Shown: piece by piece, positions 1 through 9,643 of the stretch | Position numbering within the stretch: the stretch's first letter is position 1 | How the letters are laid out: every line of letters starts with the position of its first letter | Assembly: GCF_003013715.1 (NCBI RefSeq) | Contig: NC_072813.1 | Span: forward strand, 620,001 to 684,000 | Origin: Candidozyma auris | Lineage: Eukaryota > Ascomycota > Pichiomycetes > Serinales > Metschnikowiaceae | Length of the DNA stretch: 64,000 nucleotides | Direction: 5' to 3' | Notes under the pieces: model-generated | What the model was told of the DNA's origin: nothing | Database searches by the model: none | What the model saw: only the letters and a program-made list of their open reading frames with translations | Translations under genes and position numbers: made by a program

Positions 1-1194
1 ATCGAGCATGCTGACGCCTGTGGCATGAATATTTACAACATAGCAAAGGGTCAGTACGATGACGAGTTGACGGCTTTGGCTGCTGGGGTTCATCCTTCAT
101 TGGATGGCGCCTCGGATGAAGAAACTGCTGCGGGAGTCGAGGAACTCAAAAGGAAATTAGGTCCTATCGACGATATTACCTACGAAGCGATGGGCACTGT
201 CTCTCCCTACTTTGTCAAAAGGTACGGCTTCAGCGAAAATGCCAAGGTCTACTCCTTCACGGGCGACAATTTGGCCACCATTATTTCCTTGCCAGTAGAA
301 CAAAACGATGTCTTGATGTCACTTGGTACATCTACGACAGTTCTTTTAGTGACAGAGCAATTCAATCCATCGTCTCAATATCATTTGTTCAAGCACCCCA
401 CTATGAAGAATGCGTACATGGGCATGATTTGCTACTGTAATGGTGCATTGGCTAGAGAGTACGTCAGGAATGATGTGAATGAGAAGTATAAATTAAACCA
501 CGATACCTGGGACAAGTTTGACGAGATTCTTGATTCCTCCACAAGCTTTGACAACAAGCTCGGGATCTACTTTCCCCTTGGCGAAATTGTACCCAACGCC
601 GCTGCTCAATTCTTAAGATGCGAGTTACTTTCCGATAAGCTGATCAAAGAGATCGAGAATTGGGACTGCGATGAGGACGTCACGTCTATTGTAGAGTCGC
701 AGACAATCTCATGCCGTTTGCGAGCTGGGCCCATGTTGAGCGGCTCTGCTGGCAATGCGGGTCATGTCCAGAACTCCGATAACCAAAAGTTGAAAAATCT
801 TTACGGCAAGTTGCACGACGACTTCGGAGACTTGTACACTGATGGTAAGAAACAGACTTTTAGTTCTCTAACTGCGAGACCTAAAAACCTTTTCTTTGTT
901 GGTGGTGCCTCCAAAAATACAAGCATCGTGCGTAAAATGGCTACGATCATGGGTGCAACTGAGGGAAACTTCCAAGTTGAAATTCCAAATGCTTGCGCTC
1001 TCGGAGGCGCTTACAAAGCTAGTTGGAGTCACGAATGCGAGCAAAAGGGATCATGGTTAGATTACAATGAGTACATCAAGAGAAATTTTGACTTCAAAGA
1101 AGTTGATAGCTTGAAAGTGGAAAGCAAATGGGAAAATTATTTTCCTGCAATGGGTCTTTTGGCGAAGATGGAAGAGAGATTGAAACACGACTAG
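1..1194 (+). CDS. XKS1: D-xylulokinase, 3' part (5' end outside window)
   Basis: FGGY-family sugar kinase that phosphorylates D-xylulose to xylulose-5-phosphate, feeding the pentose phosphate pathway in the cytosol. The reading frame is open from base 1, so the gene is cut by the window edge: about 397 residues are present against roughly 600 in S. cerevisiae Xks1, so about 200 N-terminal residues are missing. Visible family signatures are DACGMN at the left edge, the MSLGTSTTVLL phosphate-binding segment near 313-345, and FFVGGASKN near 892-920 followed by the GGAYKA segment of the C-terminal ATPase lobe. The first ATG in the window (25) is internal and is not the start. Confidence 0.93.
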   Translation: MEHADACGMNIYNIAKGQYDDELTALAAGVHPSLDGASDEETAAGVEELKRKLGPIDDITYEAMGTVSPYFVKRYGFSENAKVYSFTGDNLATIISLPVEQNDVLMSLGTSTTVLLVTEQFNPSSQYHLFKHPTMKNAYMGMICYCNGALAREYVRNDVNEKYKLNHDTWDKFDEILDSSTSFDNKLGIYFPLGEIVPNAAAQFLRCELLSDKLIKEIENWDCDEDVTSIVESQTISCRLRAGPMLSGSAGNAGHVQNSDNQKLKNLYGKLHDDFGDLYTDGKKQTFSSLTARPKNLFFVGGASKNTSIVRKMATIMGATEGNFQVEIPNACALGGAYKASWSHECEQKGSWLDYNEYIKRNFDFKEVDSLKVESKWENYFPAMGLLAKMEERLKHD

Positions 1195-1265
1195 ATTTTC
1201 AAGTAGATCATACTTAGATGCACATACAGCGCGAGACAAAAATTGTAAGACATTGATAGAGAGTC

Positions 1266-2684
1266 ATGCTCTCGTTACCAAGAATAAAGGTTCCGAAACC
1301 TGTTCATCTTAATTTTAAATCATTCATACGATTAAGTAGCATACTTCATTCACTCAAAGATGGATCAACTGTTAGTGCACACGAGATTGATAAGTTCTTC
1401 ACGGCAAACAACCCAACTTCAGAACATTTGAGCTTAGTCCATGAGATTGTGAAAGACCATAAAGTTGCGCCAAATACAATCAACCAGTTACTAAAGTATT
1501 CTTTACCAGAAGATTTCTCCTTGTATCACACGTTGAAAAGGGCAAACCCATCGCATGTGTGGGACAATGAAGCGTTAAAAGCACTAATAATGAGTAATCC
1601 AGGAAGAGTTGACTCACTGTGGACACTTCTCGAAAGGTATGGCGAAGCAGCTGACGAGAATGTTCATTTAGCTGTCATTGAAAAACTCTTGGAGGGCGAA
1701 AATTCTGAGATCAAGGAGGACATGATAGAGATCACACATGAGAGGCTAGACAGAGCTATAGATTTGTTGAACAGAGTCAACAAAGATGTTTCACATTTGA
1801 GGCACTGGGATTCTCTTCTTGCCAAATGCATACAGCTCGGATGCTTAGATAAGCTTGACAAAGTTGAAGCGCATTTGTTCGTGGAGTACATCAACGAACA
1901 GCTCTCAAACACCGAGGAGCAGAATTATTTGGCACTTGCAAATATAGTGTTGGAAAAAAATCCCAAATCGTTAACTAAGGCCAACATTGCCAAAATGCTT
2001 TCACTTGCCGCAAAGAAACCTGACACAGTGGACGCTCTCAGAGAGTTTGTTGATTTCGTGGAGCTTGAAGGGCTTGATTGTGACAAGAATGATCCTGAAG
2101 CGCTACTTGTTCGCCTTCAACTCATTCCAGCGTATGGTATTGCCTTGGGCGATTTCAACAAGGTGCTCGAGAAGTTTCACAAGTACCTGACCCATGAGAA
2201 GTTTGGGATTGAGCTTCTCCAGGCTAAGGTGGTTCAAGTATTCAGTTATAAGGCTTTCAAGCGAGGAGACAAAACCCTCCTCAACATTGCTGAGACTTTG
2301 GTTAATCCCGAAGAGATACAGGTCAAGACTCTAGCTCAGTTGATTCTTGCAAGGGCAAAATTTGATTCTGAGAAGTCACTCAAATTATACAATGACTACA
2401 TCCAAAAGGTCTCTAAGGATGTGAACGAAGTCACAAAAAGGTCACCTACTGGAATTCTTACGGAGGCTCTTATGGTAGCCAGTCTCTATGATAATGACAG
2501 AGAATTCGCCCAGCTTCTTTACGAGAAAGCTATTCAGAATAAGATGCTCATTGACGAGGCAGAGATAGCTCTTATCAAAAAAGTTTTTAAAAAGTACGGA
2601 GAAAGTTTCCAAGAGAACGACACCTGGAAGCAAGCGAGACCTCGCTTCACCGAAGTGGTTCTCGAAATGATCAAGAGTGAGTGA
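1266..2684 (+). CDS. Unrecognised helical protein, probably mitochondrial
   Basis: 472-residue protein that I do not recognise. The first ~25 residues carry several Arg/Lys, hydrophobic and Ser residues and no acidic residue, which suits a mitochondrial presequence. The rest looks all-alpha, with repeated helix pairs such as LAQLILARAKFDSEKSLKLYNDYI near residues 358-382, reminiscent of PPR-like organellar RNA-binding proteins of yeasts. It starts at an ATG 71 bases after XKS1 on the same strand. A UGUAAAUA element lies 65 bases after its stop, a mark of Puf3-controlled mitochondrial messages. The existence of the gene is secure; a mitochondrial expression factor is an inference. Confidence 0.8.
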   Translation: MLSLPRIKVPKPVHLNFKSFIRLSSILHSLKDGSTVSAHEIDKFFTANNPTSEHLSLVHEIVKDHKVAPNTINQLLKYSLPEDFSLYHTLKRANPSHVWDNEALKALIMSNPGRVDSLWTLLERYGEAADENVHLAVIEKLLEGENSEIKEDMIEITHERLDRAIDLLNRVNKDVSHLRHWDSLLAKCIQLGCLDKLDKVEAHLFVEYINEQLSNTEEQNYLALANIVLEKNPKSLTKANIAKMLSLAAKKPDTVDALREFVDFVELEGLDCDKNDPEALLVRLQLIPAYGIALGDFNKVLEKFHKYLTHEKFGIELLQAKVVQVFSYKAFKRGDKTLLNIAETLVNPEEIQVKTLAQLILARAKFDSEKSLKLYNDYIQKVSKDVNEVTKRSPTGILTEALMVASLYDNDREFAQLLYEKAIQNKMLIDEAEIALIKKVFKKYGESFQENDTWKQARPRFTEVVLEMIKSE

Positions 2685-2748
2685 CTGCTTGGCTGAGTAT
2701 AGCTCGTTAAACGTGACTGGGGCTGCAAAATGCTTCTGACCTCTCATT

Positions 2749-2756
2749 TGTAAATA
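2749..2756 (+). promoter_or_regulatory. Putative Puf3 element UGUAAAUA in 3' UTR
   Basis: TGTAAATA on the sense strand 65 bases after the stop of the putative mitochondrial gene. It matches UGUANAUA, the motif predicted from the PUF3 repeats in this window. The base at -2 is T rather than the preferred C, so affinity may be moderate. Confidence 0.4.
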
Positions 2757-2921
2757 GACACTCCCTAGGGAAATAGTTAATCACAACAAAGGAATAATAT
2801 TTGTGGATCGCTTACCATTTGCATACTCTTCGGTGTTGTAATGTCTACACTGCTGGTGCCTTTATCTCCTGCGACTAAGTCTCAGAGATATGGTCCGCTA
2901 CTGCAGATGAGTGGTATTATC

Positions 2922-2928
2922 TGAGTCA
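2922..2928 (+). promoter_or_regulatory. Gcn4-type site TGAGTCA upstream of LYS1
   Basis: Perfect 7-bp Gcn4/AP-1 consensus (TGAGTCA, reverse TGACTCA) 131 bases before the LYS1 ATG. Lysine genes are classical general-amino-acid-control targets in yeasts, so activation by Gcn4 on starvation is the expected role. Confidence 0.6.
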
Positions 2929-3040
2929 TATGGAAAATGCCTTTTGCAACCACATGCCATGATGCAGGTCGACGGCTACTAATATAAAGCTGTAACGAAG
3001 GAACTTTTTATATATATTTGCCAGAATTGAAACCTATTGA

Positions 3041-4168
<1,128 letters not shown>

Positions 4169-4220
4169 CCCTGGATACTTTCCTTTGTCTATAGAAATCA
4201 GAATATATATTGTGCCGCAA

Positions 4221-5417
4221 TTACTCGAGGGTTACATTGACCTTTGACTTTTTCTTCTTCTTTCCACGCTTTTTCTTCTCAATCATGACTCGTTGAACTT
4301 CCTCAGCATCCGTCTCAAATTCAGACTCACTAACTCCATTTGCTTCTGATTCCTCGTGAGTTCTTTTCATTGTGTGCGCTTTTTCCACTGTTTCACCGCG
4401 TACTGCAACACAATTGAGTCTTTCTCCGCTATCATAAACAGCAACTTGATCTCTGACCTCTGTTCTCAAGTCCCATACGACAATTCTTCCATCAGAAGAC
4501 ACAGAAACGAGGTATGGAATCCCCTTGGTTTCAATTTCGTCACAATATATACTCAAGCCCTTAACTCTGTTCAGGTGACCACTAAGGACGAATTCAGGCT
4601 CAGTAGATGGTGTTTCTTCCTTCAGATCCAAGATCTTGTTAATTTCAACAAATTCGATCGTACCGTTGCTATGCCCAGTTATCAAATACTCTTTACCTTG
4701 GATATGAGCTACTTCAAGACACATTAAGGTAGTTTTGAATTCAAGCTTGTGCTTAATCTCCGCCTCATCTCCCAATTCGTAGAAAAAGATCCTATTCAAT
4801 AAGCCAACGATGAAATGCTTTCCTGAATTGGTCCATCTGACGATTTCGCCAGACTGTCCCAAGTGGTCTTTACCCTTTATTTTAAGAACTGCAGCTTTTT
4901 TAGCGGTCATCAAGTTCCATAACCTCACTGTCTTATCTGTTGAAACTGAAATGGCTACCCTTCCAGAAGGATGAATGTCCAAATCATTGACACGGCCCTG
5001 GTGACCCTTCAATGTGCCCAACATTTCCCAATCTTTTGTTCTCCATATGATGATCTTACCGTCTTCAGAGCCGGATAGAAGCCATTTGCCTGATTTGCCT
5101 GTCTCTGTACTGTTTTGAGCTCCTATCTTAGAGAATCTCAATGTGGTAACGGTACCTTGGTGACTCAAGAGAGTCCCAAGCTCTTTTCTTTTTTGTAGAT
5201 CATAGATTCTTATATGCTCATCGTTCGAGCCTGTTACCAAGTACCTCTTTGCAATGTCTATGGATTTGATCGATAACGCATGGGCCTGGAAGTGAAAAAC
5301 TGGTGTGAAAACAGGTTCTTTGGTACCTTCCAAGACTAGCGAAAGACACAAGAGGTTATGCTCATAAGAGCCAACCATTATTCGAATTTGCGTAAAAGGC
5401 CTAGCAGATTCGGCCAT
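4221..5417 (-). CDS. MAK11: WD40 ribosome-biogenesis protein Mak11
   Basis: 398-residue WD-repeat protein, orthologue of yeast Mak11 / human PAK1IP1, a nucleolar factor for 60S subunit assembly. The start MAESARPFTQIRIMVGSYEH and repeats such as LSGSEDGKIIIW, GHQGRVNDLDIHPSG and SVSTDKTVRLWNL give a beta-propeller through about residue 330. The tail is acidic and then strongly basic (KKKRGKKKKKSK), a likely nucleolar localisation signal. It is divergent from CDC16 across a 500-base intergenic region and convergent with LYS1. Confidence 0.9.
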   Translation of the reverse strand: MAESARPFTQIRIMVGSYEHNLLCLSLVLEGTKEPVFTPVFHFQAHALSIKSIDIAKRYLVTGSNDEHIRIYDLQKRKELGTLLSHQGTVTTLRFSKIGAQNSTETGKSGKWLLSGSEDGKIIIWRTKDWEMLGTLKGHQGRVNDLDIHPSGRVAISVSTDKTVRLWNLMTAKKAAVLKIKGKDHLGQSGEIVRWTNSGKHFIVGLLNRIFFYELGDEAEIKHKLEFKTTLMCLEVAHIQGKEYLITGHSNGTIEFVEINKILDLKEETPSTEPEFVLSGHLNRVKGLSIYCDEIETKGIPYLVSVSSDGRIVVWDLRTEVRDQVAVYDSGERLNCVAVRGETVEKAHTMKRTHEESEANGVSESEFETDAEEVQRVMIEKKKRGKKKKKSKVNVTLE

Positions 5418-5672
5418 TTGTGCTGGATACCTAAGTTCTTTACTTCAAGACGTGGGTCCAGGATGAGGGCTCATCTCACATTGTCAAAGTGCAGGCTACA
5501 TGGGTCTTGCATAGCAGGGTAATGTTGTATAGTGGATTGCCAAGTTGTTGACGCTTCCACTTGATGATTTGGCCCATTTGTTTCTTCAATTGCAAGATAG
5601 CTAATCCCTCATTTTATCCGATTCATTTTTTGCCTTTTTTTATCTGTTTAACGCTCTGTTCGCAGACTGCTC

Positions 5673-5768
5673 ATGATGGCTGCAAAAGAGTCTCAAAGAA
5701 AGCTCCAACTCATCGAACAGCAGAAACACTCGAATTCTGAACTAATTCTTAAACGAACAAGCCACTGA
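5673..5768 (+). CDS. Small ORF of 31 codons (possible uORF or micropeptide)
   Basis: Begins with two consecutive ATG codons, encodes a polar peptide rich in Lys, Gln and Glu (AKESQRKLQLIEQQK segment) and ends with TGA, about 150 bases before the CDC16 start. It could be an upstream ORF in a long CDC16 leader, an unannotated micropeptide, or chance. There is no homology I can name. Confidence 0.2.
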   Translation: MMAAKESQRKLQLIEQQKHSNSELILKRTSH

Positions 5769-5858
5769 TAACTTCGCCACACACATGATAAAAGGATGTC
5801 ATTTATTAGCAAATTCGTTGATGTTATTGTAATCCCATCACCACCCTCAGTCTCACAA

Positions 5859-5876
5859 TATGTGTGCGCACACATA
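5859..5876. repeat. Perfect 18-bp palindrome upstream of CDC16
   Basis: TATGTGTGCGCACACATA equals its own reverse complement. It is centred about 50 bases before the CDC16 ATG, so it lies in the core promoter or 5' leader. It may be a dimeric transcription-factor site or form a hairpin in the leader RNA. Confidence 0.6.
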
Positions 5877-5916
5877 ACATTATCACTTACGCCTAAACAC
5901 TAGGTGGACACTCACG

Positions 5917-7971
5917 ATGGTGCAACACCACAAAACACCGCTGCAACACAATTCGTCGCTCTTTATATCTCCACAGATGATGACTCGCAAACAGGATGTT
6001 TTCATTACACCGCCCAACCCCCAGAGTAACCTATTTGAGTCGCCAGGGTCACTGCTGTCGCTGTTCTACAATATTGATAATGTCAGTGAACCCCTTCGAA
6101 ATAATGCTGCTCAAGGCACGGCTGCAGCAGCGGAAGAGCCCATTTCACGTGTTCAGAAACTTCGGCTTTGGCGCCACGAAGCGTTCTTGCAGCACCAGTA
6201 TCTGACGGCAGAGTACATTGGAGATAAGATTCTCAGTATGACGAGTGATCCCAACGACGCATTTTGGCTAGCACAGGTGTATTTTCAAACAGGAAATTAC
6301 TTGAGAGTGAAGAGCTTACTCACAACGAGCCCTGAATATGAGCAATCTGTGGCGTGTAGGTACTTGATGGCTCATAGTCTCATCAAGCTTGAACGGTGGG
6401 AAGATGCATTGGACGTATTGGGAGAGACAAACCCGTTCCTGAAGGAGTCACACCAGAGGCCAAAGATAACAGAATATGGCGTGCGTTTTGAAGCGTCAAT
6501 GTGCTATCTTCGAGGGCTCATATATGCCAACCAGAATAATTACGAACGAGCCAAGGATGCGTATAAGGAAGCTGTGATGGTGGACGTGAAGTGTTACGAG
6601 GCTTTTGATGAATTGATCAAAAACGATTACCTCACTCCTGCTGAACAGTGGGAGTTCATCAACTACCTTAATTACTCAGATGCTGACGACAACGACGAGC
6701 TCGTGAAACTACTATACACATCTCGTTTGAGCAAGTACATCAACGTGCCAAAATTTGAAGAGGCAGAGAATATCCTCAAAGACGAGTACCGTCTCAACAG
6801 CAATAACGACTTGCTCCTAAGTAGAGCGCAGCATGCTTTCGTCCAGTGCAACTTCGATCAATGTCTTGAGATATGCGAGACCATCCTCGATAAAGACCCT
6901 TACAACTGTAATACGCTACCGTACTATATAAGTTGCTTGTACGAGCTTGGAGGACGCAACAAATTGTTTTTAAAGGCTCACCAATTGGCAGAGTCACACC
7001 CTACTCACCCTATTGCGTGGCAAGCCATCGGTATCTATTATCTATCCATCAAGAAAGTTATCGAGGCGAGAAAGTTCTTGAGCAAGGCCACCTTACTCAA
7101 CCCCAATAATGGACAGGCTTGGATAGGATTTGCACATACTTTCGCCATGGATGGAGAACACGAGCAGGCCATCAGTGCCTATGCATTTGCAGCTAGACTA
7201 TTTCCTGGAAACCACATGCCCAACATGTTTTTAGGCATGCAGCATCTTCAAATGAATAACGTCAGCCTAGCAGAAGAATACCTTTTAGCATCGCATCATA
7301 TTTGCAACAGTGATCCTCTCCTCCTCAATGAGATTGGTGTTGTCTACTACCACAAGAATCAACTTGACCGCGCCGAGGCATACCTACAAGATGCACTTAC
7401 GGCAGCACGTTTTCTCAATTCCGAGTCCAAGATTTGGATATCTATAAATGCCAATCTAGGCCATGTCTACCGAAGGGCTGCACAATATGATAAAGCGCTA
7501 GATTGTTTTAACCAAGCTTTGAAGATGAATCATAAAAATGATGGTACCATCCTCTCCGCAATCGGGTTGGTATATCTTAAGATAAATAACCCATTTAAAG
7601 CTATAGGGCTCATTCACGATGCGTTGGCGCTCGCCCCTGATGACCCCATATCAAATGACCTACTCAAGCGAGCACTTGAGGCTAACCGGGATGCACATTC
7701 TGCATTTTCGGTTTATGCTGGGGGCAATATCACTGACTCACACACACTTTCGGCTTCTACAAGTACACAAAGCAAAACCTATGAACCTTTGCGGTCGTTC
7801 AACCCGTCGAAAGTTGGTTCAAGTAAGATTGCAACGGTTTTCGAAGACGAGTCTCGGGACAGAAGAAGAGATCGGAGTAATGACGACGCTAGCATTGCAG
7901 CACTTGCAGAGCGGTTGAAGGAGGGTGAAGAATCTAGTGACGAGGAAGTCATGGATATCGAAAGCGACTAG
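5917..7971 (+). CDS. CDC16: Anaphase-promoting complex subunit Cdc16 (APC6)
   Basis: 684-residue TPR protein of the APC/C ubiquitin ligase, which drives the metaphase-anaphase transition in the nucleus. The N-terminal part has the signature LRLWRHEAFLQHQYLTAEY, then NDAFWLAQVYFQTGNYLRVKSLL, followed by tandem TPR motifs (for example NNGQAWIGFAHTFAMDGEHEQAISAY and NANLGHVYRRAAQYDKALDCFNQAL) to about residue 600. The tail is acidic and Ser-rich (ESSDEEVMDIESD). The ATG at 5917 gives the longest product; M21/M22 are alternatives with less of the low-complexity N-terminus. One CTG codon falls in QHQY-L-TAEY, a polar position. Confidence 0.93.
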   Translation: MVQHHKTPLQHNSSLFISPQMMTRKQDVFITPPNPQSNLFESPGSLLSLFYNIDNVSEPLRNNAAQGTAAAAEEPISRVQKLRLWRHEAFLQHQYLTAEYIGDKILSMTSDPNDAFWLAQVYFQTGNYLRVKSLLTTSPEYEQSVACRYLMAHSLIKLERWEDALDVLGETNPFLKESHQRPKITEYGVRFEASMCYLRGLIYANQNNYERAKDAYKEAVMVDVKCYEAFDELIKNDYLTPAEQWEFINYLNYSDADDNDELVKLLYTSRLSKYINVPKFEEAENILKDEYRLNSNNDLLLSRAQHAFVQCNFDQCLEICETILDKDPYNCNTLPYYISCLYELGGRNKLFLKAHQLAESHPTHPIAWQAIGIYYLSIKKVIEARKFLSKATLLNPNNGQAWIGFAHTFAMDGEHEQAISAYAFAARLFPGNHMPNMFLGMQHLQMNNVSLAEEYLLASHHICNSDPLLLNEIGVVYYHKNQLDRAEAYLQDALTAARFLNSESKIWISINANLGHVYRRAAQYDKALDCFNQALKMNHKNDGTILSAIGLVYLKINNPFKAIGLIHDALALAPDDPISNDLLKRALEANRDAHSAFSVYAGGNITDSHTLSASTSTQSKTYEPLRSFNPSKVGSSKIATVFEDESRDRRRDRSNDDASIAALAERLKEGEESSDEEVMDIESD

Positions 7972-8183
7972 CTTATTCAGTGTCTGCCATTGTCCCAACT
8001 CCACTTAAACTAGCGACAATTTGCTGCGAAATGTGTGTGAGCTTCGGACCAGGTTAAGGATAGGCATCACGAGGACAGCGGAGAAGTAAACTCATTACCT
8101 GTAAAATTAACACCCAGCCATTGAATTGTACTCTCTAAGAGTCTGAACCTATTTAATGTGCTGTCTACCACCTTGAGAGCGGT

Positions 8184-9602
8184 ATGAGGATCATCGCTGT
8201 TTGGTTTCCAACAATCACGGTACCTGCAGCAGCGCCTCCCGTACACAACGGCCTCATAACCGGACTTCCTCAGTCTTACATATCACCTACAGTATCAACA
8301 ACGACTCCCCCCAATTGTACCGTAATGAACACGCATGTCCCAATATCACGGGACAGAAAGAAGCGACTTGTCTTTTACGATGTCAAATTTAATCAGGATC
8401 AAGACTGTTTTGCTGTGGCGCACGAAACAGGCTTCTCTGTTTACAACTCCAACCCCATCGATCCCAGGGTAAGCCGAACCTTCAGTGGCACCAGCAGCTC
8501 TGGAACAGGCATTGGGTTAATCCTGATGTTTCACAGAACAAACTATCTTGCATTGGTCGGCGGAGGGAAAAATCCTCGGTACCCAAATAACAAAGTCATT
8601 ATATGGGATGACCTCAAGCGGAAGGCGAGTCTCAATTTGGGGTTCATGGGACCGGTGGTGAACGTTTTGCTATCAAGAATACGAATTGTTGTGGTTTTGA
8701 CAAACCAAGTTGTTGTTTATGAGTTTTCTGCGCCTCCTAAGAAGTTTGCATCTTACGAAACCTACGATAATGAGCATGGGGTGGCAGATCTTGCGGTGCA
8801 CTCGGCTACGATGCTGCTGCTGATTCTGCCAGCGCCGTCGTCGAGCTCCTCAGTAAAGTCAGGAAACGGCAACTCCCGCGAAGCTTCCAAGTACCAAATC
8901 CTAGCATTTCCTGGAAGAACTATAGGGCAAATTCAGCTTGTGGATATATCTCCGCAAGGGCTGGAGAAGAACTTCGTTAGCATCATAAAAGCACACAAAG
9001 CTCGTATTAGATGCATCTGCCTTAACAGAACAGGCACCATGATTGCTTCTGCGAGTGAAACAGGGACTATAATCAGGATACATTCCACTACATCTACGGC
9101 TCTTTTATATGAGTTCAGAAGAGGGCTCGATAAAGCCATCATTACATCCATGAGCTTCTCTTCGAATGACTCCAAACTTGCGGTTTTGTCGGACAAGAAT
9201 ACCTTGCATGTCTTTAATGTTGGTTCGATCGGCGACGCAGCCGTTGCTGATCAACTCAACGGAGAGATGTCTCAACATCAAGCCCAAAGAAATAGACAGC
9301 ACATTTTGAACAAACTCCAGCTTCCGATCTCTATACCGAACTACTTCCAGTCCACTTGGTCCTTCTGCTCTGTGAATATGAATAGGTACCATGCAGATAT
9401 TGAAGAAGGAAGCCTCGGTAATGATATTGGGACAATTGGCTGGAGTGGTAACAACAATATCATTGTTGTTTGGCGAGAAAAGAGAATATGGGAAATCTAC
9501 TCTATTGTTGAAAAGTTCTCTTCGCCCGCAAAAGGCATTGAAAAGGATGCAGATTTTGAGCTCATACGGTCAAGCTGGAAAACTTTGGACGATATGTCAT
9601 GA
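8184..9602 (+). CDS. HSV2: PROPPIN phosphoinositide-binding protein Hsv2
   Basis: Seven-bladed WD40 PROPPIN that binds PI3P and PI(3,5)P2 on endosomes and vacuole and acts in micronucleophagy. The Hsv2/WIPI3-4 branch, rather than Atg18 or Atg21, is indicated by VGGGKNPRYPNNKVIIWDD and SFNQD-like KFNQDQDCFAVAHETGF. The lipid-binding FRRG motif is at about residues 311-314 (YEFRRGLDKA), followed by MSFSSNDSKLAVLS. From the first ATG the protein has 472 residues. The ATG at 8325 (M48) gives an N-terminus comparable in length to S. cerevisiae Hsv2 and is a credible alternative start. Convergent with PET54: the stops are only about 41 bases apart. Confidence 0.88.
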   Translation: MRIIAVWFPTITVPAAAPPVHNGLITGLPQSYISPTVSTTTPPNCTVMNTHVPISRDRKKRLVFYDVKFNQDQDCFAVAHETGFSVYNSNPIDPRVSRTFSGTSSSGTGIGLILMFHRTNYLALVGGGKNPRYPNNKVIIWDDLKRKASLNLGFMGPVVNVLLSRIRIVVVLTNQVVVYEFSAPPKKFASYETYDNEHGVADLAVHSATMLLLILPAPSSSSSVKSGNGNSREASKYQILAFPGRTIGQIQLVDISPQGLEKNFVSIIKAHKARIRCICLNRTGTMIASASETGTIIRIHSTTSTALLYEFRRGLDKAIITSMSFSSNDSKLAVLSDKNTLHVFNVGSIGDAAVADQLNGEMSQHQAQRNRQHILNKLQLPISIPNYFQSTWSFCSVNMNRYHADIEEGSLGNDIGTIGWSGNNNIIVVWREKRIWEIYSIVEKFSSPAKGIEKDADFELIRSSWKTLDDMS

Positions 9603-9632
9603 TGGGTAAGCGCAATTTGATTATACATTATA

Positions 9633-9640
9633 TATTTACA
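9633..9640 (-). promoter_or_regulatory. Putative Puf3 element UGUAAAUA in PET54 3' UTR
   Basis: TGTAAATA on the minus strand, three bases after the PET54 stop codon, preceded by ACC so that C is at -2 as in the optimal Puf3 motif (CNUGUANAUA). PET54 encodes a mitochondrial gene-expression factor, the typical class of Puf3 targets. Confidence 0.6.
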
Positions 9641-9643
9641 GGT

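Larger units (their letters stand above)
5418..5916. other. Intergenic MAK11/CDC16 divergent promoter
   Basis: 499 bases between divergent genes. It holds a short ATG-led reading frame of 31 codons (5673-5768) and a perfect 18-bp palindrome (5859-5876). No RNA gene is seen. Confidence 0.5.
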
